A DNA stretch of 64,000 nucleotides from Bacillus mycoides (lineage in GTDB: Bacteria; Bacillota; Bacilli; Bacillales; Bacillaceae_G), in NCBI RefSeq assembly GCF_001757995.1, contig NZ_LXLV01000070.1, positions 124,001 to 188,000 of the forward strand. Reading direction: 5' to 3'. A program made the position numbers and the translations under genes. This document shows positions 8,825-18,275 of this stretch, piece by piece (positions within the stretch are counted from its first letter, which is position 1; every line of letters begins with the position of its first letter). The notes under the pieces are model-generated. The model did no database searches, was not told the origin of the DNA, and saw nothing but the letters and a program-made list of their open reading frames with translations.

Positions 8825-10006
8825 TTAAAGCATAACCCCAACGATAATCGCTGATAATATACTTACTAACGTTGCACCATATACAAGTTTTAATCCGAAT
8901 GATGATACAACATTTGCTTGTTTGCCATCAATACTCTTCGTCGCACCTGCGATAATTCCGATAGATGAGAAGTTCGCAAATGATACAAGGAAGATAGATA
9001 AGATACCTACTGTACGAGCTGATAAATCACCAGCTACTTTGCCAAGGTCAAGCATTGCAACAAATTCGTTCGTTACTAATTTCGTTGCCATAATTTGTCC
9101 TGCTGTTAGCATCTCTGATGTTGGAATACCCATTACGAATGCTAATGGTGAGAAGACATATCCTAAAATACTTTGGAATGTGATTCCGAAAATAGAATCG
9201 AATACACCGTTAATTGCTGTAATTAATGCTACGAAACCGATTAACATTGCCGCTACTGTTACAGCGATAGAGAAACCAAGCATAATATATTCGCCTAACA
9301 TTTCAAAGAATGTTTGCTTTTTATCTTCTTGTAATTCTAAAATATCGTCTTCTTCTTTCACATCATATGGATTAATGATATGAATGATAATGAATCCACT
9401 GAATAAGTTTAGTACAAGTGCTGTTACTACATATTTTGGATCAATCATTTTCATATAAGAACCAACGATTGACATCGATACTGTTGACATTGAAGATGCA
9501 CAAAGTGTGTATAAACGATTTCTTGGTAATTTGCTTAATTGATCTTTTACTGTAATAAATACTTCACCTTGGCCGACAATTGCCGCTGCTACTGCATTAT
9601 ATGATTCAAGTTTTCCTAAACCGTTAATTTTACTTAATACGAAACCGACTGCACGAATGATAATCGGTAAAATTTTAATATGTTGTAAGATCCCAATTAG
9701 TACTGCTAAGAAAATAATTGGTAATAATACTGTTAAGAAGAATGGTGCTTGTCCATCGTTTGCTAGACCACCAAATACGAAATTAACCCCTGCTTCCGCA
9801 AATTTTAAAATAGCGCCAAATCCATCTGCAATCCCTTTTACTAATACAAATCCGATCTTTGTATTTAGTAAGAAATACGCAAGTACCAATTGAATTACAA
9901 GCATAAGTGCAATTGGTTTATATTTAATTTTCTTACGATCTGAACTTATAAGGAAACCTAGTACAAATACTACAAGTAAACCGACTAGAAACATTACTAT
10001 CTTCAT
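8825..10006 (-). CDS. Concentrative nucleoside transporter (NupC family), copy 1
   Basis: 393 residues of the CNT family. Signatures include [27 protein letters not shown] (about residues 130-155), [18 protein letters not shown] and [17 protein letters not shown] proteins import nucleosides with H+ or Na+. The ATG at 10006 has GGAGG eight bases upstream and gives exactly the same length as copy 2; a GTG at 10030 lies upstream of that ribosome site. cre-like sites upstream suggest catabolite control. It is a recent paralogue of the following gene. Confidence 0.92.
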   Translation of the reverse strand: MKIVMFLVGLLVVFVLGFLISSDRKKIKYKPIALMLVIQLVLAYFLLNTKIGFVLVKGIADGFGAILKFAEAGVNFVFGGLANDGQAPFFLTVLLPIIFLAVLIGILQHIKILPIIIRAVGFVLSKINGLGKLESYNAVAAAIVGQGEVFITVKDQLSKLPRNRLYTLCASSMSTVSMSIVGSYMKMIDPKYVVTALVLNLFSGFIIIHIINPYDVKEEDDILELQEDKKQTFFEMLGEYIMLGFSIAVTVAAMLIGFVALITAINGVFDSIFGITFQSILGYVFSPLAFVMGIPTSEMLTAGQIMATKLVTNEFVAMLDLGKVAGDLSARTVGILSIFLVSFANFSSIGIIAGATKSIDGKQANVVSSFGLKLVYGATLVSILSAIIVGVML

Positions 10007-10054
10007 GTGTGAATCCTCCACTTCTCCCACGAGTTATTGGTCGTATAACGAATG

Positions 10055-10065
10055 ACGTCTGACCA
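10055..10065 (-). promoter_or_regulatory. Shared leader motif of the two nupC-like genes
   Basis: The 11-mer ACGTCTGACCA (minus-strand TGGTCAGACGT) lies 49 bp before this nupC-like start and recurs at 11569-11579, 38 bp before the paralogue. A partial copy (AACGTCTGA) lies at 10179-10187. The shape is like a half-site of an FCD-type GntR operator, but the regulator is unknown. Confidence 0.4.
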
Positions 10066-10119
10066 TTGTTGTTAAAAAAATTTAAAACCCCTAAATACTA
10101 TTCAACTGTTAACTAAAAT

Positions 10120-10135
10120 CAGTAAGCGTTTACAT
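10120..10135 (-). promoter_or_regulatory. cre-like site upstream of nupC copy 1
   Basis: Read on the minus strand, ATGTAAACGCTTACTG matches the CcpA consensus WTGNAANCGNWNNCWW at all but the last position. It lies 114 bp upstream of the start codon, so carbon catabolite repression of nucleoside uptake is plausible. Confidence 0.55.
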
Positions 10136-10213
10136 AAATTGCAATTTATAACAGGTAGTCTCTTCTTCTCTACCGTATTTAACGTCTGAAATGGATACCA
10201 CCTACAAATCAAA

Positions 10214-10229
10214 TTGTAAGCGTTATCTA
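10214..10229 (+). promoter_or_regulatory. Second cre site upstream of nupC copy 1
   Basis: TTGTAAGCGTTATCTA matches WTGNAANCGNWNNCWW at every position. It lies between the two nupC-like genes in a 343-bp spacer that otherwise holds the first cre-like site and the copy 2 terminator. No gene is seen in the spacer. Confidence 0.6.
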
Positions 10230-10313
10230 ATCGAAATGCAATATAAATTTTAAAATATTTTTATATGTTAATATATTCCTAATCTATTGGTTTTTTTATG
10301 TAAATTTACCATA

Positions 10314-10350
10314 AAAAACAGCCCTAGCTACGAGCTAGGACCACCCTTTT
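10314..10350 (-). terminator. Terminator after nupC copy 2
   Basis: On the minus strand CCTAGCTCGTAGCTAGG is followed by GCTGTTTTTTATGG, directly after the stop codon of the upstream paralogue. Confidence 0.75.
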
Positions 10351-11531
10351 TATAACATAACACCAACGATAATCGCTGATAAAAGACTTACTAATGTCGC
10401 ACCGTATACAAGTCGTAATCCGAATGATGAAACAACGTTTGATTGGTTTTCATCGATCCCTTTCGTTGCACCTGCGATAATTCCGATAGATGAGAAGTTC
10501 GCAAATGATACAAGGAATACAGAAAGAATACCGACTGTACGAGCTGATAAATCACCAGCTACTTTTCCTAGATCAAGCATCGCAACAAATTCGTTCGATA
10601 CTAATTTCGTTGCCATAATTTGTCCCGCCGTTACCATTTCTGATTGCGGGATGCCCATTACGAATGCCAATGGAGAGAAAATATATCCTAAAATAGCTTG
10701 GAATGTAATACCGAACACTGAATCAAACAAGCTATTGATTGCTGTAATTAACGCTACGAAACCAAGTAACATTGCTGCTACCGTAATCGCAATCGTGAAA
10801 CCAAGCATAATATATTCGCTCAGCATTTCAAAGAATGATTGCTTTTTCTTGTTTTCTAACTGCAATGTGTCTTCTTCTTCCGTAATATCGTACGGATTAA
10901 TAATATGAATGATAATGAAACCACTAAATAAATTTAATACAAGTGCTGTTACTACATATTTCGGCTCAATCATTTTCATATAAGAACCAACGATTGACAT
11001 CGATACTGTCGACATTGAAGATGCACATAGTGTATATAAACGATGTTTCGGGATTTTACTTAATTGATCTTTTACTGTAATGAATACTTCTGCTTGTCCA
11101 ACAATCGCAGCTGCTACCGCATTATACGATTCTAATTTTCCTAAACCATTTACCTTACTTAACAAAGTACCAATAGCACGAATAAATATCGGTAAAATTT
11201 TAAAATGCTGTAGAATTCCGATTAATACTGCGAAGAATACGATTGGTAATAATGCCGTTAAGAAGAATGAAACCTCCCCTTTATTAACAAGGCCTCCAAA
11301 TACGAAAACGATTCCAGCTTCCGCATATCCAAGAAGTGCTCCAAATCCATCTGAAATTCCTTTTACTAAAATATAACCAACTTGCGTATTTAATAAGAAA
11401 TAAGATAATACTAGCTGAATAATAAGCATGACCATAATTGGTTTATACTTAATCTTCTTTCGATCGGCACTTATAAGAAAACCGAGTACGAACACGACGA
11501 GTAATCCTACCAGAAACATAACAAACTGCAT
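10350..11531 (-). CDS. Concentrative nucleoside transporter (NupC family), copy 2
   Basis: 393 residues, collinear with copy 1 and nearly identical in the core ([52 protein letters not shown]), differing mainly in a loop near residue 225 and in helices 3-4. Function is H+- or Na+-driven nucleoside import. GGAGG lies upstream of the ATG. Its own terminator separates it from copy 1, so the pair are separate units that share a leader motif. Substrate split (purine versus pyrimidine nucleosides) cannot be read from sequence. Confidence 0.92.
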   Translation of the reverse strand: MQFVMFLVGLLVVFVLGFLISADRKKIKYKPIMVMLIIQLVLSYFLLNTQVGYILVKGISDGFGALLGYAEAGIVFVFGGLVNKGEVSFFLTALLPIVFFAVLIGILQHFKILPIFIRAIGTLLSKVNGLGKLESYNAVAAAIVGQAEVFITVKDQLSKIPKHRLYTLCASSMSTVSMSIVGSYMKMIEPKYVVTALVLNLFSGFIIIHIINPYDITEEEDTLQLENKKKQSFFEMLSEYIMLGFTIAITVAAMLLGFVALITAINSLFDSVFGITFQAILGYIFSPLAFVMGIPQSEMVTAGQIMATKLVSNEFVAMLDLGKVAGDLSARTVGILSVFLVSFANFSSIGIIAGATKGIDENQSNVVSSFGLRLVYGATLVSLLSAIIVGVML

Positions 11532-11568
11532 TAATAAAATCCTCCATTTAACTCTTTATTAACGTTGA

Positions 11569-11579
11569 ACGTCTGACCA
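11569..11579 (-). promoter_or_regulatory. Shared leader motif, nupC copy 2
   Basis: ACGTCTGACCA as upstream of copy 1. The rest of the 300-bp spacer 11532-11834 holds only an AT-rich stretch and the terminator of the next gene; I see no supported gene in it. Confidence 0.4.
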
Positions 11580-11788
11580 CTCAAAATAAGAAATAATCCG
11601 AACTTTCCACTTCTCCTCAAAAATCATCAATTGGATAGGAAAAATCATAAAACCTCTTGTCTGAAAGGCATTTTCCATTCTAACACAAATTACAAATCAT
11701 ATCCGCACTTTTCTAAAAAAATACATTTTATTATAAAACTCTCATTAATGTTCGTCTTTTACCCCTCTCCCCTAGTTTATTACTACAC

Positions 11789-11828
11789 AAAAAAAACGAG
11801 CATCAAATTTCTCTGATGCTCGTTCCAT
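11789..11828 (-). terminator. Terminator after second AGCS symporter
   Basis: On the minus strand AACGAGCATCAGAG / TTTGATGCTCGTT is followed by TTTTTT, just beyond the stop codon. Confidence 0.85.
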
Positions 11829-11834
11829 CTTTTA

Positions 11835-13265
11835 TTATACAGCTTTTTCTTTATCCGCTACCGCTGGCTTATCCCAGCACTCTGTATTCGTTAAACCAGG
11901 AATAGAATCTGCACTGAAGACTGGATCTTTTCCTTGTTTCTTTTGTTTCACATAGTCTGCTAATGCCGCATACGCAAATCGTCCAAGAAGTGTGATCGCA
12001 ATTAAGTTTGTGATTACCATTAGACCCATAAATAAATCTGCCATATTCCATACAACCTGAAGCGTCGCAACAGAACCGAATAATACCATTCCCACTACCG
12101 CAATACGGTAAATCGTTAACCAAGTTTTACTTTGTTTAATAAATTCAATATTCGTTTCACCATAATAATAGTTTCCTAGTAATGAACTGAAAGCAAATAA
12201 GAAAATGATAATCGCTAAGAAGCTACTTGCCCACGAACCGATTTGTGAACTTAACGCCACTTGCGTTAATTCAATACCTTCTAAATTTGTTGCCTTATAT
12301 GCACCAGAACATAGTACGATAAATGCTGTTGATGTACATACTAAGAATGTATCTACTAAAACCCCAATTGTTTGAATGAAACCTTGTTTCGCTGGATGCG
12401 TTACATCAGCTGTTGCGGCCGCGTTTGGCGCACTACCCATACCTGCTTCATTCGCAAATAATCCGCGCTGAATACCAAACTTCATTGCAGCACCAATACC
12501 GCCACCTACAGCTGAATCTAAACCGAATGCACCTTTAAAGATTTCTGTAAACATGTCCGGTATTAAATAATAATTTTTAATAACAACGAAAATAGCTACT
12601 GCAATATAAATAATTGCCATCGGCGGCACAATCATTTCTGACATACGCGCAATACTTTTCACACCACCAAAAATAATAACCGCAACTAATACCGCAAGTA
12701 CAATCCCTACAACATAACGCTCAATACCAAAAGCATTTTTAAATGCTAATGTCACTGTATTCGCTTGTACTGAGTTGAAAATTAAACCGTAACTAATTGT
12801 AATAAGGATAGAGAACCAAATTCCCATCCAACGTTTATTTAAACCTTTTTCCATATAATAAGCAGGACCACCACGGAAGCCACTGCCATCTTTTATTTTA
12901 TAAATTTGCGCAAGCGTACTTTCTACGAAACTTGAAGACGCCCCAATAATCGCAATAACCCACATCCAAAATACAGCTCCTGGTCCTCCCATAGAAATAG
13001 CTAGCGCTACACCAGCTAAGTTCCCGATTCCAATACGAGCTGCTGAACTCATACAAAATGCTTGGAATGACGATACACTTCCCTTTTTACGTGTCTTTCC
13101 AGTTAAGCCATCACCCATTAGTCGAACCATTTCCCCTAAATGAGTAAGTTGTACGAATTTCAATTTAATAGAAAAATAAAGCCCTAAGCCGATTAACATT
13201 GCAATAAGAATATATGACCAAAGAATCGTATTCATTGATGAAACGAACTGTTCTAAAATATTCAT
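11835..13265 (-). CDS. Sodium:alanine symporter (AGCS family), paralogue
   Basis: 476 residues, closely similar to the symporter at 2541-3977 along its whole length: SSAARIGIGNLAGVALAISMGGPGA, FRGGPAYYMEKGLNKRWMG and GLFANEAGMGSAPNAAATADVTHP. It should import alanine or glycine with Na+. It starts at ATG after a GGGAGGGGACTAATTGT leader. The two copies are about 8 kb apart in opposite orientation, with the nupC pair between them. Confidence 0.93.
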   Translation of the reverse strand: MNILEQFVSSMNTILWSYILIAMLIGLGLYFSIKLKFVQLTHLGEMVRLMGDGLTGKTRKKGSVSSFQAFCMSSAARIGIGNLAGVALAISMGGPGAVFWMWVIAIIGASSSFVESTLAQIYKIKDGSGFRGGPAYYMEKGLNKRWMGIWFSILITISYGLIFNSVQANTVTLAFKNAFGIERYVVGIVLAVLVAVIIFGGVKSIARMSEMIVPPMAIIYIAVAIFVVIKNYYLIPDMFTEIFKGAFGLDSAVGGGIGAAMKFGIQRGLFANEAGMGSAPNAAATADVTHPAKQGFIQTIGVLVDTFLVCTSTAFIVLCSGAYKATNLEGIELTQVALSSQIGSWASSFLAIIIFLFAFSSLLGNYYYGETNIEFIKQSKTWLTIYRIAVVGMVLFGSVATLQVVWNMADLFMGLMVITNLIAITLLGRFAYAALADYVKQKKQGKDPVFSADSIPGLTNTECWDKPAVADKEKAV

Positions 13266-13447
13266 ACAATTAGTCCCCTCCCTTTTTTCTTCATAAATTG
13301 AATTATATTTAAAAAATATTCAAAAATCAACATTTTTCGACAGGATATTGCTTCCATATGTTAGATTTTATAACATGATCATGTTATTTGTTATGTTTTA
13401 TGACTTTATATTTATAAAATGCACATACTAAAACAATAAATAATCCA

Positions 13448-13477
13448 TTGACAAAAAAGCCAATCTGTAACTATAAT
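13448..13477 (+). promoter_or_regulatory. SigA promoter of the NmrA-like oxidoreductase gene
   Basis: TTGACA (13448-13453) and TATAAT (13472-13477) are both consensus and separated by 18 bp. Two identical-geometry dyads overlap or follow the -10 element (next entry). Confidence 0.7.
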
Positions 13478-13509
13478 GATTACATCGGGTTGTAACAAAC
13501 CTAATTACA
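13466..13509 (+). promoter_or_regulatory. Twin operator dyads over the promoter
   Basis: Two 19-bp dyads have the same arms and spacer length: TGTAAC-N7-ATTACA at 13466-13484 and again at 13491-13509, centres 25 bp apart. The first covers the -10 box. This geometry fits two repressor dimers (for example an HxlR/MarR-type redox regulator). The regulator is not identified. The spacer 13266-13566 holds nothing else I can support. Confidence 0.5.
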
Positions 13510-13566
13510 TCAAATTCATTCATTTTCACATATACACTTTAACAAAACAATTTGGAGGGATTTATT

Positions 13567-14205
13567 ATGAAAATTGGAATTATCGGAGCAAGCGGAAAAG
13601 CTGGAAGTCGTATTTTAAAAGAAGCATTAGATCGTGGACATGAAGTAACTGCAATCGTAAGAAGTGCTGCAAAAATTACAGAAGAAAATGTTAAAGTTTT
13701 AGAAAAAGACGTATTTTCTCTTACATCTAACGATCTTCAAGCATTCGATGTAGTCGTAAACGCATTCGGTGCACCAGCAGGTCAAGAACATCTTCACGTA
13801 GATGCAGGAAATGTACTGATTGAAGCTATGAAAGGTGCACCTAATACAAAATTACTTGTAGTTGGTGGCGCTGGTAGCTTATTTGTAGACGAAGAAAAAA
13901 CGACTCGTGTATTTGATACACCAGGTTTCCCAAATGAATACCTTGCAACAGCTCAAAACCAAGGTAAAAACTTAGAAATCTTACAACAAACAAATGATAT
14001 TACTTGGACATTCATCAGCCCTTCTGCACTATTTGCACTAGGAAAACGTACTGGTTCTTACAAAGCTGGTAAAGACAACCTTCTCGTTAACTCAAAAGGC
14101 GATAGCTACGTAAGTTACGAAGACTTCGCAGTAGCAGCACTTGATGAAATCGAAAATCCAAAACATGTAAACGAACGCTTCACAGTTGTTTCTGAAGCTG
14201 AGTAA
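13567..14205 (+). CDS. NAD(P)-binding oxidoreductase, NmrA/YwnB-like
   Basis: 212 residues, a Rossmann-fold protein of the atypical short-chain (NmrA/flavin-reductase-like) type: KIGIIGASGKAGSRILKEA (GxxGxxG, residues 3-15), a VVNAFGAP segment near 70 and LLVVGGAGSLFV near 100. It is similar in size and layout to B. subtilis YwnB. ATG 13567 is chosen because TTTGGAGGG lies upstream; the longer TTG start lies in that site. The twin-dyad promoter suggests induction by a stress signal. Confidence 0.8.
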   Translation: MKIGIIGASGKAGSRILKEALDRGHEVTAIVRSAAKITEENVKVLEKDVFSLTSNDLQAFDVVVNAFGAPAGQEHLHVDAGNVLIEAMKGAPNTKLLVVGGAGSLFVDEEKTTRVFDTPGFPNEYLATAQNQGKNLEILQQTNDITWTFISPSALFALGKRTGSYKAGKDNLLVNSKGDSYVSYEDFAVAALDEIENPKHVNERFTVVSEAE

Positions 14206-14206
14206 T

Positions 14207-14244
14207 AAAAAAGCTCGTAAACATAGTGTTTACGAGCTTTTTTT
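14207..14244. terminator. Bidirectional terminator
   Basis: AAAAAAGCTCGTAAACA / TGTTTACGAGCTTTTTTT forms a long hairpin between convergent genes. Confidence 0.85.
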
Positions 14245-14246
14245 CA

Positions 14247-15185
14247 TCATCTGTTATATTGATTCGGTTTATGTGGTTCATTTGGTGTATAGGGTTTATT
14301 TGGTTTATTATCATGACCATTTGCTTTTTTCCAACTTACCGCTAACTCTGGACTTGTTTTTTCTTCACTACGCTCAAGTAACACAACCGCATTTTGAATA
14401 GTCGGTGTACCTTTATGAGCAATCCCTTGTAATTTCGTTAAATTCCCTGATACTTTAAAGCTAAATCCACCCGATGGTGTTTGTTTCGGAATTAAAATGC
14501 GGAATTTCTCTCCCACATTAAATTCAGTTTTCGCTTCACCTTTTTCATTTACGAACTTCGCGCCTTCTGGTGCGCCTGTTGCTTGCACTTTATACGTTCC
14601 ACTTTTAGCGTTTGTTTGCACTGTATATAAACCAGTTTCAAAAAACTCATCTTTCAATACTGCTTCTTGTTCTTCTGATGGTACTACACTCATCGTAATT
14701 TCTTGTAGTTCCTCACTAGCACTTGCTTTTGCAACAATATCTTTCGTTACTTTTTCTACATTTTTATTACGGAAATCTAAATCGTTAATATCAATTTGTT
14801 TTAACGCATTCCACACCGCAAGCTGTGTTGCGTAATGTGCATCTCTCCAATCTGAAACACCTAATTCTTGTGGACTCTTCTGTGGATATCCGTTTAATAG
14901 TACACGGTATACGTTAATATCTACTTTACCCATTTCAGGTAAATCTTGGCCGCTCGGAGATTTCAAATCTACATTTAAGCAAAAAGCAATTTTTCCATCT
15001 GCTGTTTTAATAAGCTCTGTTCGAATTGGTTTTTTCTTTGACTTACTATAACTCCAATCCATTTGATACTTCGTGTGATCCATAACTTCTGCGGATGCTT
15101 TTTGAAGTGGGAATAATAAGTTCGCAAATACAAATAAAACACTCAAAAAAGCGGCCATTAGCTTGAACGATCGTTTTATATTCAT
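14247..15185 (-). CDS. Secreted Cys-Gln thioester (TQXA) domain protein without sortase motif
   Basis: 312 residues with a Sec signal peptide (KRSFKLMAAFLSVLFVFANLLFPLQKASA). Residues about 45-135 form a TQXA thioester domain: the cysteine lies in GKIAFCLNVD and the glutamine in YATQLAVWNAL. A beta-rich domain follows (about 170-275), then a Pro/Asn/Lys-rich tail. TQXA proteins of Gram-positive surfaces form an internal thioester that bonds covalently to host or matrix amines. No LPxTG-type anchor is present; the frame stops within the Pro-rich tail, just before a terminator. It is either secreted or truncated. Confidence 0.75.
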   Translation of the reverse strand: MNIKRSFKLMAAFLSVLFVFANLLFPLQKASAEVMDHTKYQMDWSYSKSKKKPIRTELIKTADGKIAFCLNVDLKSPSGQDLPEMGKVDINVYRVLLNGYPQKSPQELGVSDWRDAHYATQLAVWNALKQIDINDLDFRNKNVEKVTKDIVAKASASEELQEITMSVVPSEEQEAVLKDEFFETGLYTVQTNAKSGTYKVQATGAPEGAKFVNEKGEAKTEFNVGEKFRILIPKQTPSGGFSFKVSGNLTKLQGIAHKGTPTIQNAVVLLERSEEKTSPELAVSWKKANGHDNKPNKPYTPNEPHKPNQYNR

Positions 15186-15308
15186 GTCTACAACCCCTTA
15201 TAAAATAACAAATTTAATACTGTTTATTATTTAGTTAGAACATTTTTTTATGCATAGACAAAATAAAAAAGAGTGCAAACTTTTTTGCACTCTTTGAACT
15301 TACCTCTA

Positions 15309-16148
15309 TTAGAAATCAAAGTTATCAGGATCTGGACCAACGCGGTGGTTCTGATTTAAAGCATCAATCTTTTCCATGTCTTCTTTTGTTAATTCGAAGT
15401 CGAATATATTAGCATTCGCAATAATACGCTGTTCTTTCGTTGATTTCGGAATCGTTACAACTTCATTTTGAAGATCCCAACGTAAAATGATTTGCGCTGT
15501 TGTTTTACCGTACTTATCAGCTACTTCTTGTAAAGTTTCGTTATCTAATAATTGCCCTTGCATAAGTGGTGACCATGCTTCCATTTGGATATTTTGTTCT
15601 TTACAGAAAGCTTGTAGTTCTTTCTGCGTTAAACGCGGGTGATACTCTACTTGGTTAATCATCGGCTTAATTTCCGCACCTTCCAGTACGTCCTTCAAAT
15701 GATGGATTTGGAAGTTACTTACGCCAATTGCACGCACGCGTTCTTCTTTATAAAGTGTTTCTAACGCTCTCCACGAATCTTTATATTTCCCTTCAACAGG
15801 CCAATGCACAAGATATAAATCTAAATAATCTAGTTCTAATTTTTTTAAGCTCTCTTCATATGCAGCAAGTGTCGTTTCATACCCTTGATCTGCGTTCCAC
15901 ACTTTTGAAGTAATAAATAAATCTTCTCGAGAAATTCCTGCTTCTTTTATACCGGCGCGAATGCCTTCTCCAACTGCTTTTTCATTTCCATAAATCGCAG
16001 CTGTATCAATGCTACGGTATCCTTCTTTAATGGCTACTTTCACAGCCCCTACAAGTTCCGGTCCATCTTCTACTTTAAATACACCTAAGCCGAACCAAGG
16101 CATTTCTAAACCGTTATGCAATACTGTTTTACTTTGTAAATTTTTCAT
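15309..16148 (-). CDS. ytbE: Aldo/keto reductase (YtbE/YvgN-like)
   Basis: 279 residues, a full (beta/alpha)8 aldo/keto reductase. Signatures: [20 protein letters not shown] (catalytic Asp and Tyr, about residues 44-63), [22 protein letters not shown] and the NADPH-binding [13 protein letters not shown] near 237. Such enzymes reduce glyoxals and other aldehydes. It is 16 bp downstream of an MFS gene, and a divergent HxlR regulator lies beyond, the same set as ytbD-ytbE-ytcD of B. subtilis, which is the basis of the symbol. Confidence 0.85.
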   Translation of the reverse strand: MKNLQSKTVLHNGLEMPWFGLGVFKVEDGPELVGAVKVAIKEGYRSIDTAAIYGNEKAVGEGIRAGIKEAGISREDLFITSKVWNADQGYETTLAAYEESLKKLELDYLDLYLVHWPVEGKYKDSWRALETLYKEERVRAIGVSNFQIHHLKDVLEGAEIKPMINQVEYHPRLTQKELQAFCKEQNIQMEAWSPLMQGQLLDNETLQEVADKYGKTTAQIILRWDLQNEVVTIPKSTKEQRIIANANIFDFELTKEDMEKIDALNQNHRVGPDPDNFDF

Positions 16149-16164
16149 TATATTTTTCTCTCCT

Positions 16165-17379
16165 TTATTTTGCTTGATCTCTTTTTTCTAATGTCATATT
16201 CCACGCTGTTAAAATAACAGCACCTACTACCATAATGCCGCCTACCCAAGCTGTATGAATTAACCCTAACGAGTTCGTTACAATACCGCCTAAATAAGCA
16301 CCGAGGGCAATTCCTGCGTTAAACGCTGCAATGTTCATTGCTGATGCAACATCGACAGCGCTCGGTACGAAGCGTTCAGCCAAAATAACGACATATACTT
16401 GTAGTCCTGGAACATTCATAAATGCGAATAATCCCATGAAAATAATTGTGATTAACCCAGCAACTTTAAACGGTGCTGTAAATGTTAAAACAAATAATAC
16501 AATCGCTTGAATAAAGAACATGTAAAATAACGCTCGAATCGGATTATGATTTGATAATTTTCCGCCGACCATATTCCCAATCGCAATTGCAATCCCGTAC
16601 ACTAATAAAATGATTGTAACGGTACTCGATTTAAATCCTGTTACTTCTTGTAATAGCGGAGATAAATACGTAAATGTTACGAATGTTCCCCCGTATCCTA
16701 ATGCAGTAATGACGAAAACAAGTAATAGTCTTCCGTTCGTGATAAGTTTGAATTGATCACGAAATGATACAGACGTACCTTTTTTTAAGTTAGATGGAAT
16801 TAACATACTGTTTGCGACTAAGGCAACGATTCCAATTACCACAATCACCATAAACGATGCTCTCCAGCCAAATTGTTGACCAATAAATGTTCCAATTGGT
16901 ACACCTGTAATCGTCGCAACGGTTAAACCAGTAAACATAAATGCTATCGCACTAGCTCGTTTATTCTCTGGTACAAGTGCAGCCGCAATTGTGGATCCGA
17001 TCGACATAAAAACGCCATGTGCAAATGCGGAGACAACCCTCGCGATAAGTAACACAGTAAAACTCGTTGCTACCGCTGCGATTCCATTACCGATAATAAA
17101 GACAATCATAATCCACATTAATAATGTTTTTCGCGACATACTAGCAGTTAGCGAAGTTAAAACAGGAGCACCGAATGCTACTCCTAACGCGTATAAAGAA
17201 ACGGTTAAGCCCGCTGTTGTAACAGAAACATGTAAATCCTCCGAAATAGATGGTAATAAACCGACGCTAATAAACTCGGTTGTACCAATTCCAAACGCAC
17301 TAATTGCTAGTGCTAATAAAGCAAACATACTTCTTCGGTTCGTCTGAACAGCCGAAGATGATATTGTATATGAATTCAA
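16165..17379 (-). CDS. ytbD: MFS efflux transporter (DHA1, YtbD/AraJ-like)
   Basis: 404 residues with twelve predicted helices. The N-terminal [27 protein letters not shown] is diagnostic of the AraJ/YdhP/YtbD branch of DHA1 proton-coupled exporters, and the motif-A loop region [11 protein letters not shown] follows near residue 85. It is co-transcribed with the aldo/keto reductase and divergent from the HxlR regulator, suggesting a regulated detoxification unit. The exported compound is unknown. Confidence 0.85.
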   Translation of the reverse strand: MNSYTISSSAVQTNRRSMFALLALAISAFGIGTTEFISVGLLPSISEDLHVSVTTAGLTVSLYALGVAFGAPVLTSLTASMSRKTLLMWIMIVFIIGNGIAAVATSFTVLLIARVVSAFAHGVFMSIGSTIAAALVPENKRASAIAFMFTGLTVATITGVPIGTFIGQQFGWRASFMVIVVIGIVALVANSMLIPSNLKKGTSVSFRDQFKLITNGRLLLVFVITALGYGGTFVTFTYLSPLLQEVTGFKSSTVTIILLVYGIAIAIGNMVGGKLSNHNPIRALFYMFFIQAIVLFVLTFTAPFKVAGLITIIFMGLFAFMNVPGLQVYVVILAERFVPSAVDVASAMNIAAFNAGIALGAYLGGIVTNSLGLIHTAWVGGIMVVGAVILTAWNMTLEKRDQAK

Positions 17380-17508
17380 TTGAACCCCTCCTTAATACGA
17401 GAATTCCAATCATAATAGTGTGATAAAAAGGCCTTTTTATCTTCTACAAAAATAACTTTACTGCTGATAAATGCTATTATGAATGGCTTCACTCTTTTTT
17501 TGAAGAAC

Positions 17509-17659
17509 GCACTTTAAAGTACGATAGGTACCCAAAAGTAACATAGACACTTTTTAGTACCGTACTACTCATTTCCCTCTTACGTATGCTATTATGGAAC
17601 ATATTCAACACGATAAAAAGTACGTACTTTAAAGTGCTATAGGCACTAAAAAGTAACAT
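17509..17659. promoter_or_regulatory. Two 36-bp direct repeats in the ytbD-ytcD divergent promoter region
   Basis: Segments 17509-17544 and 17624-17659 are near-identical 36-mers, each with an ACTTTAAAGT palindrome at its left end and AAAAGTAACAT at its right, 115 bp apart. They flank the region where the two divergent promoters must lie. HxlR-type regulators bind such AT-rich dyads, so these are likely the operators of the adjacent regulator. The spacer 17380-17722 holds no gene. Confidence 0.6.
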
Positions 17660-17722
17660 TTAACTTATTTAGCTTCTTTTGTTGAAGAACTGAAATTCAC
17701 ATTCATCAAAGGAGATTTTTAT

Positions 17723-18070
17723 ATGAAGAAATATAATATTCCTGTCGAGGCGACTTTAGAGGTTATCGGCGGCAAATGGAAAGTCGTTATTCTTTGCCAC
17801 TTAACGAAAGGTACAAAGAGAACGAGTGAACTAAAACGGTTAATGCCTGGTATTACACAAAAGATGCTAACACAGCAATTACGTGAGTTAGAAGTAGACG
17901 GGGTTATTCAAAGAAAGGTATACAATCAAGTACCGCCAAAAGTAGAATATTCTCTTACTGACTACGGATGGTCTTTAGAATCAATTCTCGATTCTCTTTG
18001 TACTTGGGGCGAATGCCATCTTGAAAAAAGCGGTAACACATCGATGCTACTTACAGAAGATGAACAATAA
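17723..18070 (+). CDS. ytcD: HxlR-family transcription regulator (YtcD-like)
   Basis: 115 residues forming one winged helix-turn-helix of HxlR type: N-terminal VEATLEVIGGKWKVVILCHL, recognition-helix region RTSELKRLMPGITQKMLTQQLRELE, and a YSLTDYGWSL wing. A Cys lies at residue 32 (ILCHL) and another at residue 92 or so, which could sense electrophiles as in YodB, though this is inference. AAAGGAG precedes the ATG. It probably controls the divergent transporter/reductase pair and itself. Confidence 0.88.
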   Translation: MKKYNIPVEATLEVIGGKWKVVILCHLTKGTKRTSELKRLMPGITQKMLTQQLRELEVDGVIQRKVYNQVPPKVEYSLTDYGWSLESILDSLCTWGECHLEKSGNTSMLLTEDEQ

Positions 18071-18071
18071 A

Positions 18072-18118
18072 AAAAGGAAAAAATGAACATAAATTTGTCC
18101 GTTTTTTCCCTTTTTCAT
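18072..18118 (+). terminator. Probable terminator after ytcD
   Basis: GGAAAAAA and TTTTTTCC arms with a long loop follow the stop codon, then CCTTTTTC. The stem is AT-rich and weak, so confidence is modest. Confidence 0.45.
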
Positions 18119-18235
18119 TTATATATATGTACATTTTTAAGATAGATAAAATATTTTATGCGCTTTCATTCCTTGTCATTACTAGGTTACAGGCTCAATA
18201 TCAAATAATTAGGAATCATTTTTATGTTAACATAC

Positions 18236-18275
18236 GTGTATATAGTATATAATATAGGATATATATTATATACAC
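18236..18275. repeat. 40-bp AT-rich palindrome upstream of yjlC-ndh
   Basis: The segment starts GTGTATATA and ends TATATACAC and is palindromic over most of its length (GTATATAATATA / ATATATTATATAC). It lies in the 430-bp gene-free region between ytcD and yjlC. It may be a cruciform or a promoter-region operator. Nothing else is identified between 18120 and 18400. Confidence 0.4.

Noticed and set aside
11631-11816. 61-codon frame between nupC copy 2 and the symporter
   Set aside because: Overlaps the symporter terminator, has no ribosome site and resembles no protein.
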